Shown here in pieces: positions 17,127 through 25,696 of a stretch of DNA of 64,000 bases. Source of the DNA: Flavobacteriaceae bacterium. Lineage in GTDB: Bacteria; Bacteroidota; Bacteroidia; Flavobacteriales; Flavobacteriaceae. The notes beneath the pieces are model-generated. The model was not told the origin of the DNA, searched no databases, and saw only the letters and a list, made by a program, of their open reading frames with translations. Each line of letters begins with the position of its first letter. Within the stretch, counting starts at the first letter, position 1. The stretch is taken from assembly GCA_013214065.1 (NCBI GenBank), contig JABSPK010000002.1, positions 434,001 through 498,000 on the forward strand. Reading direction: 5' to 3'. The position numbers and the translations under genes are program-made.

Positions 17127-18215
17127 ATGTCACAAAGTATTTTAAAGGAAATCAAGAAGGCCTCCAAAAAATCGTTGAAGGCCCGTGATAATGAACTGGC
17201 TTCGGTCAACAGGCAACTCGAGATTTTGGATGGCGGCCTTTTCGCCGAGGGCGAACTGCCGTATTTCAAAGACAAGATCGCCGAAATCGGCCATTTCCCC
17301 CTGAAACCCCAAAGATTGGAGATCTTACAGATCAATGTCGGCTATATGTGTAACCAGGTCTGTGAACATTGCCATGTCGATGCCGGCCCTGATCGTAAAG
17401 AAATCATGACACGCGAGACCATGCAGCAGTGTTTGGAAGTCATCCGGAATACCGGGGCACACACTTTGGATCTCACAGGAGGGGCTCCCGAAATGAACCC
17501 TGATTTTAGATGGTTCGTAGAAGAAGCCGCCAAAGCTGGTATCAAAGATTTTATCGTGCGTTCGAACCTGACCATCATACGTGCCAATAAAAAGTATTAC
17601 GATCTACCCGAGTTCTTTAAAAAGCACAACGTCCATGTCGTTTCGTCAATGCCTCATTATACCCGAGGCAAAACCGACAAACAACGTGGTGATGGGGTTT
17701 TTGATAAATCGATCAAGGCACTTCAAGAATTGAACGCGGTAGGGTACGGCATGCCCGGCAGCGATTTTCGCCTCGATTTGGTATACAATCCTTCAGGCGC
17801 CTATCTACCGGGAGATCAAGCAGCCTTGGAACACGATTTCAAAAAAGCCTTGGATGAGGATTTCGGCATCCAGTTCCACAACTTATTCGCCATTACCAAC
17901 CTTCCGATATCACGATTTTTGGATTACCTCATTGCCTCGGAAAACTATGAAGACTATATGTACGCTCTGGTCGATGCCTACAATCCGGCAGCAGTAGCCA
18001 ATGTGATGTGTACCAACACCATTTCGGTCAGTTGGGACGGATGGTTGTACGATTGTGATTTTAATCAGATGTTAGACCTTAAAGTCGCCAGCAAGGTGAA
18101 GCACATCAAAGATTATAATGAAGACCTCTTGGCCAATCGTAACATTATCATCTCGCAACACTGTTATGGGTGTACCGCCGGTGCCGGAAGCAGTTGCCAA
18201 GGCACCGTCGCCTGA
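17127..18215 (+). CDS. arsS: radical SAM enzyme ArsS (arsenosugar biosynthesis)
   Basis: A 362-residue radical SAM protein with the cluster-binding motif C75-N-Q-V-C79-E-H-C82 and the T-G-G-A-P-E glycine motif for SAM. The C-terminal half has extra Cys residues (V-M-C-T-N-T, Y-D-C-D-F-N, and H-C-Y-G-C-T-A-G-A-G-S-S-C near the end) that could bind a second cluster, as in the ArsS/TIGR04167 group. ArsS is thought to join a 5'-deoxyadenosyl group to dimethylated arsenic, giving dimethylarsinoyl-deoxyadenosine, the precursor of arsenosugars. The gene follows the AhpD-like gene by 2 nt and is the last of the operon. No ArsM methyltransferase, which would supply the methylated arsenic, is in the window. 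Confidence 0.92.
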   Translation: MSQSILKEIKKASKKSLKARDNELASVNRQLEILDGGLFAEGELPYFKDKIAEIGHFPLKPQRLEILQINVGYMCNQVCEHCHVDAGPDRKEIMTRETMQQCLEVIRNTGAHTLDLTGGAPEMNPDFRWFVEEAAKAGIKDFIVRSNLTIIRANKKYYDLPEFFKKHNVHVVSSMPHYTRGKTDKQRGDGVFDKSIKALQELNAVGYGMPGSDFRLDLVYNPSGAYLPGDQAALEHDFKKALDEDFGIQFHNLFAITNLPISRFLDYLIASENYEDYMYALVDAYNPAAVANVMCTNTISVSWDGWLYDCDFNQMLDLKVASKVKHIKDYNEDLLANRNIIISQHCYGCTAGAGSSCQGTVA

Positions 18216-18227
18216 TTTATCGGTAAA

Positions 18228-18303
18228 CGGTAGAATTCCCCGACGAATATTTTATGGGCTGATCGAAAGGATCGTTTTCGGGGGTTGATTTTGCCGTCTA
18301 CCG
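18228..18303. other. composite inverted-repeat element between arsS and TetR
   Basis: A 76-nt stretch in the 185-nt arsS-TetR gap with three nested pairings: outer CGGTAGA (18228-18234) with TCTACCG (18297-18303); middle CCCCGA (18238-18243) with TCGGGG (18278-18283); inner GATC (18261-18264) with GATC (18270-18273). No clear T-tract follows. It could be a structured 3' end of the arsenosugar transcript, a 5' element for the TetR gene, or a protein-binding site. I cannot match it to a known riboswitch. Confidence 0.45.
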
Positions 18304-18400
18304 AATTTTGTTGCGGTTTGTCTTATAAGATTTCTCTTACGGCTCTTAAGTTGGAACTTTGTCATCGACATTGTGAAGATGTCCATAAAACCCAAATCAA

Positions 18401-19015
18401 ATGGACGCAAACCTACCGAACAGCAAAATGCTGCACCTGATGCGTGCGAAAGGTCTGGAGCTATTCTATAAGAACGGCTATCATAACACCAGTACCGAAA
18501 TGATCATCGAGAACCTTTCGATTACCGAAGCGGCTTTTTTCGAGCATTTTCAATCTAAAGAAGACTTTTTCATCAGTATTACACAAAACCTGATCCTTCA
18601 ACGTACCCTTCGTATGCTGATCGAACCGGTAGCTTACAAACAAAGCCCGTTTCCACTGATCGTCGACATGCTCGCTACCGAATTGGAACGGGTGGCCGAA
18701 AACGATGCAGACTATGGATTTATGCTTTCGAACTTCATCACGGAATTCAACAACCGCAATCCGAAAATCAATAAGTACCTATTGGATATCTTGAAAATTT
18801 GGGAAATCAACTTGGTCTCCATCTTGAAAAAAGGAAAGTTGGACGGCTACCTCAACAAGAACGTTGATTGCGAAGCTTCTGCCAATTACATCATATCTTC
18901 CTATTTCGGCATCCGAACCATGATGGTCGAGGGCAACAAACGTCTACTCAGTTTGCAGTACTTGCAACAATTACGGTATTATTTCCACACGATCTCACAA
19001 AAAGAAATGGTCTAG
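18401..19015 (+). CDS. TetR/AcrR family transcriptional regulator
   Basis: A 204-residue TetR-type regulator. The N-terminal helix-turn-helix domain (about residues 12-58) contains G-L-E-L-F-Y-K-N-G-Y-H-N-T-S-T-E-M-I and the A-F-F-E-H-F-Q-S-K-E-D-F-F segment equivalent to the usual Y-x-H-F-x-x-K-E-x-L. The C-terminal ligand-binding region is helical. It lies downstream of the arsenosugar operon on the same strand and could regulate it, but arsenic operons are usually controlled by ArsR-type proteins, so the link is uncertain. Its TAG stop overlaps the GT9 gene's stop as CTAG on the opposite strand. Confidence 0.92.
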   Translation: MDANLPNSKMLHLMRAKGLELFYKNGYHNTSTEMIIENLSITEAAFFEHFQSKEDFFISITQNLILQRTLRMLIEPVAYKQSPFPLIVDMLATELERVAENDADYGFMLSNFITEFNNRNPKINKYLLDILKIWEINLVSILKKGKLDGYLNKNVDCEASANYIISSYFGIRTMMVEGNKRLLSLQYLQQLRYYFHTISQKEMV

Positions 19016-20046
19016 GACCCGGATTCCAGAACTTCCGTGATCCGCTTCAGAACCTCTTCAGGGGCGACCGTCTCAATAGCCTTTTCATAGCCGTCGGGCC
19101 ACTTGTTCCCATACACCGAAGTCGGCAATAGCGGAAACGAATCCCGATCGGCCAACAAAGCATTCGCTTCGGGCTGGCCATAGGGTGCAAAACCCGCATA
19201 CGGATGGGTCACCCCCCAAATGGTAATTACCGGAATTCCGAAATTGGCGGCCAAATGACCGTTCCCACTGTCCATTGAAACCATCAGATCTAGGCCTGAA
19301 ATCAAATCGAGTTCTTGTCCAAAACCCACTTTACCGGCCTGATTGACCACATTTGGGCCGAATTTGGAGCAAAGCGTTTCCAATTGTTCGGTTTCTTTTG
19401 ACCCTCCGCCGAAAAGCGAAATACGATAGTCTGCCGCAAGCCCGGCGATGACCTGCTCCATCATCTTTAAGGGGTACATTTTGCCTTTATGGGCGGCAAA
19501 GGGGGCGATGCCGATGTGCTTCGTGTCCTTCTGAGATTCGACTGGGTCGATTTGCGCTAAGAAATGGGGTGATACAGCATCTAGGGCAACATTCAACTTT
19601 CGGAAAATGTCGGCATACCGTTGATGCGTCGTTTTAAGTGGATGTATGGTTTTGGGCCGCCACTGGGTCAGGGCTTTCTTTTGGGCCCTTCCCTTATCGA
19701 TTTGGGTGACCTCAACCCCCGTTAGCCTGAAAAAAAATCCCAATATCTTAGAACGCAGCACATTATGGCAATCCGCTACTTGGTCGATTTGGAGTTTTCG
19801 CAACTCTCGGAACAATCCGAACAGCCCCAATACCCCTTTGTGCCTTTTCTTGACGTCGGCCACGGCAACGGTAGTTCGGGGCACCTTCTGAAAAATGGGG
19901 GCAAAATGTGCTTTCGTCAAAACGGTTAACCGTAAGGAAGGATGTTCGGATACCAGCTCCAATAGGATCGGAACCAGCATGGCCGCATCGCCCATCGCCG
20001 ATAAGCGAATGACTAAGATGTGCCTGCCATCAGCTTTTTTGACCAC
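19012..20046 (-). CDS. glycosyltransferase family 9 (heptosyltransferase-like)
   Basis: A 344-residue GT-B protein of the GT9 family. The N-terminus has H-I-L-V-I-R-L-S-A-M-G-D, and the donor-binding half has I-G-I-A-P-F-A-A-H-K-G-K and D-S-G-N-G-H-L-A-A-N-F-G-I-P-V-I-T-I-W-G, where the usual M-H-x-A is N-G-H-L-A. It probably adds a core sugar to a lipid-linked acceptor in LPS assembly at the inner membrane. The start is GTG at 20046, overlapping the DUF4254 gene by 17 nt; no ATG lies before the conserved N-terminus. The GT9-DUF4254 pairing is common in Bacteroidota. Confidence 0.92.
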   Translation of the reverse strand: MVKKADGRHILVIRLSAMGDAAMLVPILLELVSEHPSLRLTVLTKAHFAPIFQKVPRTTVAVADVKKRHKGVLGLFGLFRELRKLQIDQVADCHNVLRSKILGFFFRLTGVEVTQIDKGRAQKKALTQWRPKTIHPLKTTHQRYADIFRKLNVALDAVSPHFLAQIDPVESQKDTKHIGIAPFAAHKGKMYPLKMMEQVIAGLAADYRISLFGGGSKETEQLETLCSKFGPNVVNQAGKVGFGQELDLISGLDLMVSMDSGNGHLAANFGIPVITIWGVTHPYAGFAPYGQPEANALLADRDSFPLLPTSVYGNKWPDGYEKAIETVAPEEVLKRITEVLESGS

Positions 20047-20635
20047 GTAAGATCGGGTTTAGCTCATCGTCGTTGTACATCTTCATCTGCTTGTACACTT
20101 TCATGTATTTCTTACCAGCCTCGATATCGGCCAATAGTCGATCGATAGCTGTTGAAAGATCTTTGCGTTGTTCCAGCAATACCTGAAGCTTTTCAGCGCA
20201 TTTGGCCCGGTGCTCCGGAGTCGCTTCGCTACGATCGACCTCTTCCTTCATGTGGTAGATCTTCAAGGCCAATATGGATAGCCTGTCAATGGCCCATGCC
20301 GGGCTCTCCGTATTGATAGACGCGGCCTCCAACACTTGTACCGATTGGTATTTTTTGAGGAAATAGCTATCGATATACTCTACCAAATCCGTACGGTCTT
20401 GATTGCTGGCATCGATCCTCCGTTTCAGTGCCAAAGCCGCAACGGGTTCGATATCCGGATCCCGGATGATATCCTCGAAATGCCATTGCACCGTGTCAAT
20501 CCAATTCTTGCGATAAAGCAAATGCTCTATGGCGTCTTCGGCATACGGATTTTCAAAAGCCTGGTCAACATCGTCCTTGATGTGGTAGGCTTTGATACTC
20601 TCTTCAAAAATCGAAAAAGCAAAATCACTGAACAT
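20030..20635 (-). CDS. DUF4254 family protein
   Basis: A 201-residue, mostly helical, soluble protein without signal peptide or membrane helix. I associate it with DUF4254, a Bacteroidota family encoded next to GT9 glycosyltransferases. It is rich in Asp/Glu/Arg, with motifs such as N-P-Y-A-E-D-A-I-E-H-L-L-Y-R-K-N-W-I and S-P-A-W-A-I-D-R-L-S-I-L-A-L-K-I-Y-H. Function unknown; the overlap with GT9 suggests a role in LPS core or lipid-A-linked sugar assembly. It starts 27 nt after the DUF6427 stop. Confidence 0.85.
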   Translation of the reverse strand: MFSDFAFSIFEESIKAYHIKDDVDQAFENPYAEDAIEHLLYRKNWIDTVQWHFEDIIRDPDIEPVAALALKRRIDASNQDRTDLVEYIDSYFLKKYQSVQVLEAASINTESPAWAIDRLSILALKIYHMKEEVDRSEATPEHRAKCAEKLQVLLEQRKDLSTAIDRLLADIEAGKKYMKVYKQMKMYNDDELNPILRGQKS

Positions 20636-20662
20636 CTCGGTGTATTTTTCTGCAAAGATACA

Positions 20663-21598
20663 TTATTGCCAAAGTGAAACGACCATCATGCCTAAAGTTG
20701 CTATCGCCAAGGCCACCAAAAGGCCTTCCTTTACTTTCTTCTTGGCGATGGTCTCTACATAATTGGCACAGAATACCGAAGCCGGAAAAAAGGAATAGAA
20801 GATGGCGTGATGTTCCATCCCTTTAGCGAAGCACATCAAACAAAGACCCAAAAAATAGTACACGGCCAACAACCGCAATGAGACCATTCTTCCAATTCCG
20901 CGATAGCGCAATTTCGATAACACTACGAAAATCGAAATCAACCCAAGAACAACATATAAGACGATCGCCAACTGAAATGCGGTCTTGAAGTCTTGAAAAG
21001 CGATGATCTGCCATTCAAAGCGATACCCATCCAACACCGTAGCCGTATCTTCGAAGGTCAACACGACCGCTGCCAACAATAATGAAAAGGTCGCCATGGC
21101 TGCCAACGGCATCGTCCAGTTGCGAGCCATTTTAGCCGAGTATACGTAGATCCCGATCAGTAAAGGAACCATAAAAAGCAAGGCCCATTCGTGAAAGATA
21201 CTGGCGACCAAAACCCATAGTGCCGCCTCGTAAATTTTAGTGTTGGTCGCTTTTTCGAATTTCAATTGCAGCACCCGGCTCGCCGATATCATGACGAACA
21301 TATTGGCCATCAACAAACTGTCCCAATGCAATAGCTCGTTGAAAGCCGCGGTGAAAAGCACGAAAAACAGCATCGCGAAGGAATTGGTTCCTGTAAGTTT
21401 GATCTTATTCGCCAAGAATCCCGACCCCCAAATAAGTCCGAAAAACGCAAGAAGCCCTATGATTTTCGAGAATAACAAGGGCGAAGTCCAGTCGGACGAC
21501 CATTTTCGATAAACGACCACGACATAGAGCAACAGCGAAAAACCAAGTAAAACCAAGTAATTGATCGGTTTAGTTTTGCTGAAAAAGCTTGATATCAT
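20663..21598 (-). CDS. DUF6427-like polytopic membrane protein
   Basis: A 311-residue membrane protein with about nine to ten hydrophobic helices and little else. The family (DUF6427, from memory) is found beside the DUF6341 and purD genes in Flavobacteria, as here. There are no charged catalytic motifs; a transport or envelope role is only a guess. The ATG at 21598 is 41 nt from the divergent DUF6341 start. Confidence 0.82.
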   Translation of the reverse strand: MISSFFSKTKPINYLVLLGFSLLLYVVVVYRKWSSDWTSPLLFSKIIGLLAFFGLIWGSGFLANKIKLTGTNSFAMLFFVLFTAAFNELLHWDSLLMANMFVMISASRVLQLKFEKATNTKIYEAALWVLVASIFHEWALLFMVPLLIGIYVYSAKMARNWTMPLAAMATFSLLLAAVVLTFEDTATVLDGYRFEWQIIAFQDFKTAFQLAIVLYVVLGLISIFVVLSKLRYRGIGRMVSLRLLAVYYFLGLCLMCFAKGMEHHAIFYSFFPASVFCANYVETIAKKKVKEGLLVALAIATLGMMVVSLWQ

Positions 21599-21618
21599 TT
21601 CAGGTTTTACTATTTTTG
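21588..21618 (+). promoter_or_regulatory. Bacteroidota-type promoter for the DUF6341 gene
   Basis: TATTTTTG (21611-21618) matches TAnnTTTG exactly, and a TTG box (21589-21591) sits 19 nt upstream, the expected spacing for the primary sigma factor of this phylum. Transcription would begin near 21624, 16 nt before the ATG at 21640. The -33 box overlaps the first codons of the divergent DUF6427 gene. Confidence 0.6.
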
Positions 21619-21639
21619 TAAGGTAAATATACTGATAAG

Positions 21640-21861
21640 ATGAGCAGCTTTTTTTACGGAATCGAAGACTTATTCGTCAACTATCTATTCGCCCCTTATG
21701 ACTTTTTCAGGTTTTTGGAAAACTGGTGGGCCTCCAATAGTGTGAATTGGATTTTTGTAGTCATCGGCTTCGTGGCCATGGTATACTGGATGAAGCAGCT
21801 GCAAGTATTCGATGCCAACGGCGAAGAGGACAAAAGCATCTCCTCGCATTCTTACCTATAG
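21640..21861 (+). CDS. DUF6341-like small membrane protein
   Basis: A 73-residue protein with one clear membrane helix (about residues 35-52) and an acidic tail. It has the F-Y-G-I-E-D-L-F-V-N-Y-L-F start and W-I-F-V-V-I-G-F helix that I associate with DUF6341. Such proteins have been mislabelled 'uracil phosphoribosyltransferase' in databases, but there is no PRPP-binding motif here. It has its own promoter, and its stop overlaps the convergent purD stop by 6 nt. Function unknown. Confidence 0.85.
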   Translation: MSSFFYGIEDLFVNYLFAPYDFFRFLENWWASNSVNWIFVVIGFVAMVYWMKQLQVFDANGEEDKSISSHSYL

Positions 21862-23127
21862 ATCGAAGCCTAGGTCTTTGCGATAATACATTCCGTCGAA
21901 TTCAATTTTGGCCATATTTCCGTAGGAAGTCTTTAGCGCTTCCGAAAAGTGTCCGCCGAATGCTGTAACGGCCAACACCCTACCTCCATTGGTTACTACA
22001 TCGTCTCCCTCCCTACGAGTGCCTGCATGGAAAACGGTGGCGTTTTCGACCGAATCCAAACCCTTGATCGGTTTGCCTTTTTCATAACTGCCAGGATACC
22101 CCCCGGAAACGGCCATTACCGTCGTAGCGGTTCGTTCGTCCACTTCCAATTGCACCTGGTCCAATTGCCCCTCGGTCGTTGCTTCAAGCAACTCCAATAG
22201 GTCGTTTTTTAATCGTGGGATTACCACTTCGGTTTCGGGATCGCCCATTCGGACATTGTATTCAATGACTTTAGGCGTACCCTTGACATTGATCAGTCCG
22301 ATAAAGATAAACCCGATATAGGGGATGCCGTCTTTAGCAAGACCCTCGACAGTCGGCTTAACGATGGTCGATTCGATTTTCTCCATAAAGGCGTCGTCAG
22401 CAAAGGGTACAGGAGAAATAGCACCCATACCGCCGGTATTCAAGCCGGTATCGCCCTCCCCGATCCTTTTATAATCCTTTGCCGTTGGTAAGACTTTGTA
22501 TTGACTGCCATCGGTCAAAACAAAGCAACTCAATTCGATTCCGGATAGGAACTCTTCAATCACTACGGTAGCGCTAGCCTCACCGAATTTAGCATCTACC
22601 AACATCGCTGTAAGTGCTTTTTTGGCTTCTTCGATCGACTCTAAGATCAACACCCCTTTCCCAGCGGCCAAACCATCGGCCTTCAACACATAGGGTGGAT
22701 CCATTTGGTCCAAATACGCATGTCCTTCGGCCACGTTTTCTGCGGTGAAGCTTTGGTATTTTGCGGTAGGAATGCCGTGTCGTTGCATGAATTCTTTGGC
22801 GAACTCCTTGCTCCCTTCCAAGGTAGCACCGTGTTTCGCAGGCCCGATGACCTTTACTCCGCCCAATTCGGGATCGGCCAAAAAGAAATCATGAATGCCA
22901 TTGACCAAGGGGTTTTCAGGTCCGACGACGACCATGTCGATGGATTCGGCGATCACCGTTCGTTTAATGGCTTCGAAATCATCGACTGAAACGGCAATGT
23001 TCTCTGCGATCGAATGCGTGCCGGCATTGCCCGGGGCAACGAACAATTTCGTCAGTTTCTTACTTTGTGAAAGCTTCCAGGCAAGGGTATGCTCACGACC
23101 CCCTGACCCTAAGATCAATATATTCAT
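21856..23127 (-). CDS. purD: phosphoribosylamine--glycine ligase
   Basis: A 423-residue ATP-grasp enzyme for the second step of purine synthesis (phosphoribosylamine + glycine + ATP to GAR). The N-terminal Rossmann-like domain starts I-L-I-L-G-S-G-G-R-E-H, the ATP-grasp core has L-K-A-D-G-L-A-A-G-K-G-V, and the family signature R-M-G-D-P-E-T-E appears near residue 290. The length is standard. It is monocistronic in layout: the upstream UDP-xylose synthase-like gene ends 52 nt before its start. Confidence 0.98.
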   Translation of the reverse strand: MNILILGSGGREHTLAWKLSQSKKLTKLFVAPGNAGTHSIAENIAVSVDDFEAIKRTVIAESIDMVVVGPENPLVNGIHDFFLADPELGGVKVIGPAKHGATLEGSKEFAKEFMQRHGIPTAKYQSFTAENVAEGHAYLDQMDPPYVLKADGLAAGKGVLILESIEEAKKALTAMLVDAKFGEASATVVIEEFLSGIELSCFVLTDGSQYKVLPTAKDYKRIGEGDTGLNTGGMGAISPVPFADDAFMEKIESTIVKPTVEGLAKDGIPYIGFIFIGLINVKGTPKVIEYNVRMGDPETEVVIPRLKNDLLELLEATTEGQLDQVQLEVDERTATTVMAVSGGYPGSYEKGKPIKGLDSVENATVFHAGTRREGDDVVTNGGRVLAVTAFGGHFSEALKTSYGNMAKIEFDGMYYRKDLGFDL

Positions 23128-23179
23128 GAAAGACTCTTAATAGCCCCTCCCTTGTGTTTATCACAGGGAACCGGCCAAA

Positions 23180-24166
23180 TTATTTCCTATTGACATTTGA
23201 AAAATCGCGGTGCTCGGTTTTCTCCAATTCGTCTTTTGAGAGGGTTTTAAAATACTCGAATGTTTTGCGCATCCCCTCGGCACGTCCGACCATGGGCTCC
23301 CAATCCAAGATTTCCTTGGCTTTTGAGATGTCCGGTTGCCGCTGCATGGGATCATCTTTCGGCAAAGGCTTGTAAATGATCTTTTGATCGGTACCCGTCA
23401 GCTTGATGATTTCCTCGGCAAAATCCTTGATGGTGATCTCATGTGGGTTTCCGATGTTCATCGGTAGGGTATAGTCGCTCATCAACAAGCGGTAGATACC
23501 TTCGATTTCGTCATCGACGAAGCAAAAAGATCGGGTCTGTGACCCATCACCGAAAACGGTGAGGTCTTCGCCTCGAAGGGCCTGCCCCATAAAGGCCGGA
23601 ATCACCCGTCCGTCATTCAAGCGCATACGCGGCCCATAAGTGTTAAAGATACGAACGATACGGGTATCCAGGCCGTGAAAACGATGGTATGCCATGGTGA
23701 TCGACTCTTGAAATCGTTTCGCTTCATCATACACGCCTCGAGGCCCTATGGTATTTACGTTTCCATAATACTCCTCAGTCTGTGGGTGCACCAAGGGATC
23801 CCCATAAATCTCGGAGGTCGAAGCGATCATGAAACGTGCGTTTTTTTCCTTGGCAAGTCCTAGGAGATTGTGCGTGCCCAAGGCCCCAACTTTCAAGGTT
23901 TGGATCGGTATTTTCAAATAGTCGATCGGGCTCGCCGGTGAGGCGAAATGGAGAATATAATCCAAAGTTCCGGGTACATGAACGAATTTGGTAACGTCAT
24001 GATGGTAGAACTCGAATCGCTCATGACCCATCAAGTGTTCGATGTTTTTAAGGTCTCCTGTAATGAGGTTGTCCATCCCTATGACATGGCAACCTTCTTT
24101 AATGAATCGATCACATAGGTGGGAGCCCAAAAAGCCCGCTGCCCCTGTAATAAGTACTCTTTTCAT
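23180..24166 (-). CDS. UDP-glucuronate decarboxylase (UDP-xylose synthase)-like NAD-dependent epimerase
   Basis: A 328-residue extended short-chain dehydrogenase. The NAD-binding motif is G-A-A-G-F-L-G (residues 8-14), and the active-site residues are in S-T-S-E-I-Y-G and Y-D-E-A-K-R. The P-A-S-P segment, [15 protein letters not shown] and R-Q-P-D-I-S-K-A match UDP-glucuronate decarboxylases, which convert UDP-GlcA to UDP-xylose. The ATG at 24166 starts the Rossmann fold; the longer frame to 24208 adds 14 residues without homology. It closes the polysaccharide cluster and would supply a pentose donor. Confidence 0.93.
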   Translation of the reverse strand: MKRVLITGAAGFLGSHLCDRFIKEGCHVIGMDNLITGDLKNIEHLMGHERFEFYHHDVTKFVHVPGTLDYILHFASPASPIDYLKIPIQTLKVGALGTHNLLGLAKEKNARFMIASTSEIYGDPLVHPQTEEYYGNVNTIGPRGVYDEAKRFQESITMAYHRFHGLDTRIVRIFNTYGPRMRLNDGRVIPAFMGQALRGEDLTVFGDGSQTRSFCFVDDEIEGIYRLLMSDYTLPMNIGNPHEITIKDFAEEIIKLTGTDQKIIYKPLPKDDPMQRQPDISKAKEILDWEPMVGRAEGMRKTFEYFKTLSKDELEKTEHRDFSNVNRK

Positions 24167-24267
24167 TGTCCTTATTTTATATTGTGGTAAACGCCCCAAA
24201 AGTAACACTTCTATTGGGTGGAAGGCCTAATTTCTGATAATAAGTCGAATTTTCGGATGAATTCATT

Positions 24268-25620
24268 TCAATAGGCTTTTTCCTCGCCATTGAAAATATT
24301 CAAGATGGTCTGGACAATGATTTTCAAATCAAGGACCAACGACCAGTTTTCTACATAAAAAATATCGAACCGTAATCGATTCAATCCATCGCGGTCTTTT
24401 TCGATCTCACCCCTTTCCCCCTTGACCTGGGCCAATCCGGTAATTCCTGGCTTCACAAAATGCCTTACCATGAATTTGTCGATCTTTTTCGAAAGGTCAT
24501 CGGTTAGCAAAAGCGGGTGGGGTCTAGGTCCAACGACGGACATGGTTCCGAAAAGTACGTTATAAAATTGGGGGAGTTCGTCGATACTGGTCCTTCGAAT
24601 AAACTTACCGATTTTGGTTATCCTGGAATCGTTTTTCGTTGCCCATTTCTGATCGGAATCGACGTTCGGACGCATCGATCGAAATTTGTAGCAGTAAAAT
24701 TCCTTGTTGTCGACCCCATTTCTTACCTGCCTGAAAAAAATCGGGCCTTTCGATTCAAGTCGGATCAAAGCCGCCAAAAGAGGGGTGAGCCATGAAAGCA
24801 ACCCAAATATCACCAAAGAAGCGAAGATGATATCGAATATCCTTTTCGCAAAGGCGTTGATCGGATTATGCAAAGGGATATCGCGCAACGAAAGAACCGG
24901 AATATAGTCGTAGTATTCGAATTTTAATTTTTTCGCAAAAATGTTCTTGTTATCGGGGATGAATTTTAAAGTTTTCAGGTTGTTGTCGGCAAATCCTATA
25001 AAGGTGGCCAGCTGTTCATCATCAAGCTCCGAAACGGAACAGTAGATTTCATCGACTGCATTTTCGACTATAAATTCAATACACTTTTGAATATCAAAAG
25101 ACTGTCTTTGCGGGGAAAATTGTTTTATGAAGTTATATCCATATCCTCTATTTTTCTGGAATACCGTGACCAACTGATCGGTTTTCTTGTTCTTTCCGAC
25201 AACCACTACGTTTCTAAGATTGCCTTTTGTCCGTTCCCGGTATTCCATCAGAAGATAGTAGTTCAGGAATTTGATGACCGCTATTGCCAAAAAAACGAAA
25301 ACAGCATATTGAACCAATGCCAAACGACTCATGCCGGGCTGTTTAAAAAGACCGATGAAGGCGTATAAAATCAAGAAAAAAATAAAGAACTGTGTGAAGA
25401 TCTTTCCTAAAATCTGAGCTACTTTGGTATATCGATGTACCTCATAGAACTTGTTCTTGAACGATAAAATGAGCCATCCAATGGTAAGATAGACATGGAA
25501 AATGAGCGGTTCGTTCAGGTTTATCGGCAGAAAGTAAGCGAATAGGTTGATAATCAACATGTCTATGAGATAAGACATAGGGGCTATCATATTGAAGTGT
25601 TTGCTTTTATAGAAAAACAT
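24268..25620 (-). CDS. polyprenyl-phosphate sugar-1-phosphate transferase (WcaJ-like)
   Basis: A 450-residue initiating transferase that moves hexose-1-phosphate from a UDP-sugar to undecaprenyl phosphate. The N-terminal part has four hydrophobic helices and a Rossmann-like domain (about 130-240). A fifth helix leads into the C-terminal catalytic domain, with K-R-I-F-D-I, F-F-R-Q-V-R-N-G, Y-K-F-R-S-M and S-I-D-E-L-P-Q-F-Y-N-V-L. The E-L-P and G-P-R-P-H-P motifs are intact. It would start the repeat unit made by this cluster. Galactose- versus glucose-phosphate specificity cannot be read from sequence. Confidence 0.95.
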   Translation of the reverse strand: MFFYKSKHFNMIAPMSYLIDMLIINLFAYFLPINLNEPLIFHVYLTIGWLILSFKNKFYEVHRYTKVAQILGKIFTQFFIFFLILYAFIGLFKQPGMSRLALVQYAVFVFLAIAVIKFLNYYLLMEYRERTKGNLRNVVVVGKNKKTDQLVTVFQKNRGYGYNFIKQFSPQRQSFDIQKCIEFIVENAVDEIYCSVSELDDEQLATFIGFADNNLKTLKFIPDNKNIFAKKLKFEYYDYIPVLSLRDIPLHNPINAFAKRIFDIIFASLVIFGLLSWLTPLLAALIRLESKGPIFFRQVRNGVDNKEFYCYKFRSMRPNVDSDQKWATKNDSRITKIGKFIRRTSIDELPQFYNVLFGTMSVVGPRPHPLLLTDDLSKKIDKFMVRHFVKPGITGLAQVKGERGEIEKDRDGLNRLRFDIFYVENWSLVLDLKIIVQTILNIFNGEEKAY

Positions 25621-25696
25621 ATGCTAATTCACTTTTCGTCTTAAAACGTATCTAATCGGATACGTTAGCAGACCGCCAACGTTTCGTTTTTCGTCT

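Noticed and set aside
21640-21861. Uracil phosphoribosyltransferase label for the 73-residue protein
   Set aside because: No PRPP-binding loop; a single membrane helix. The label is a known type of misannotation.
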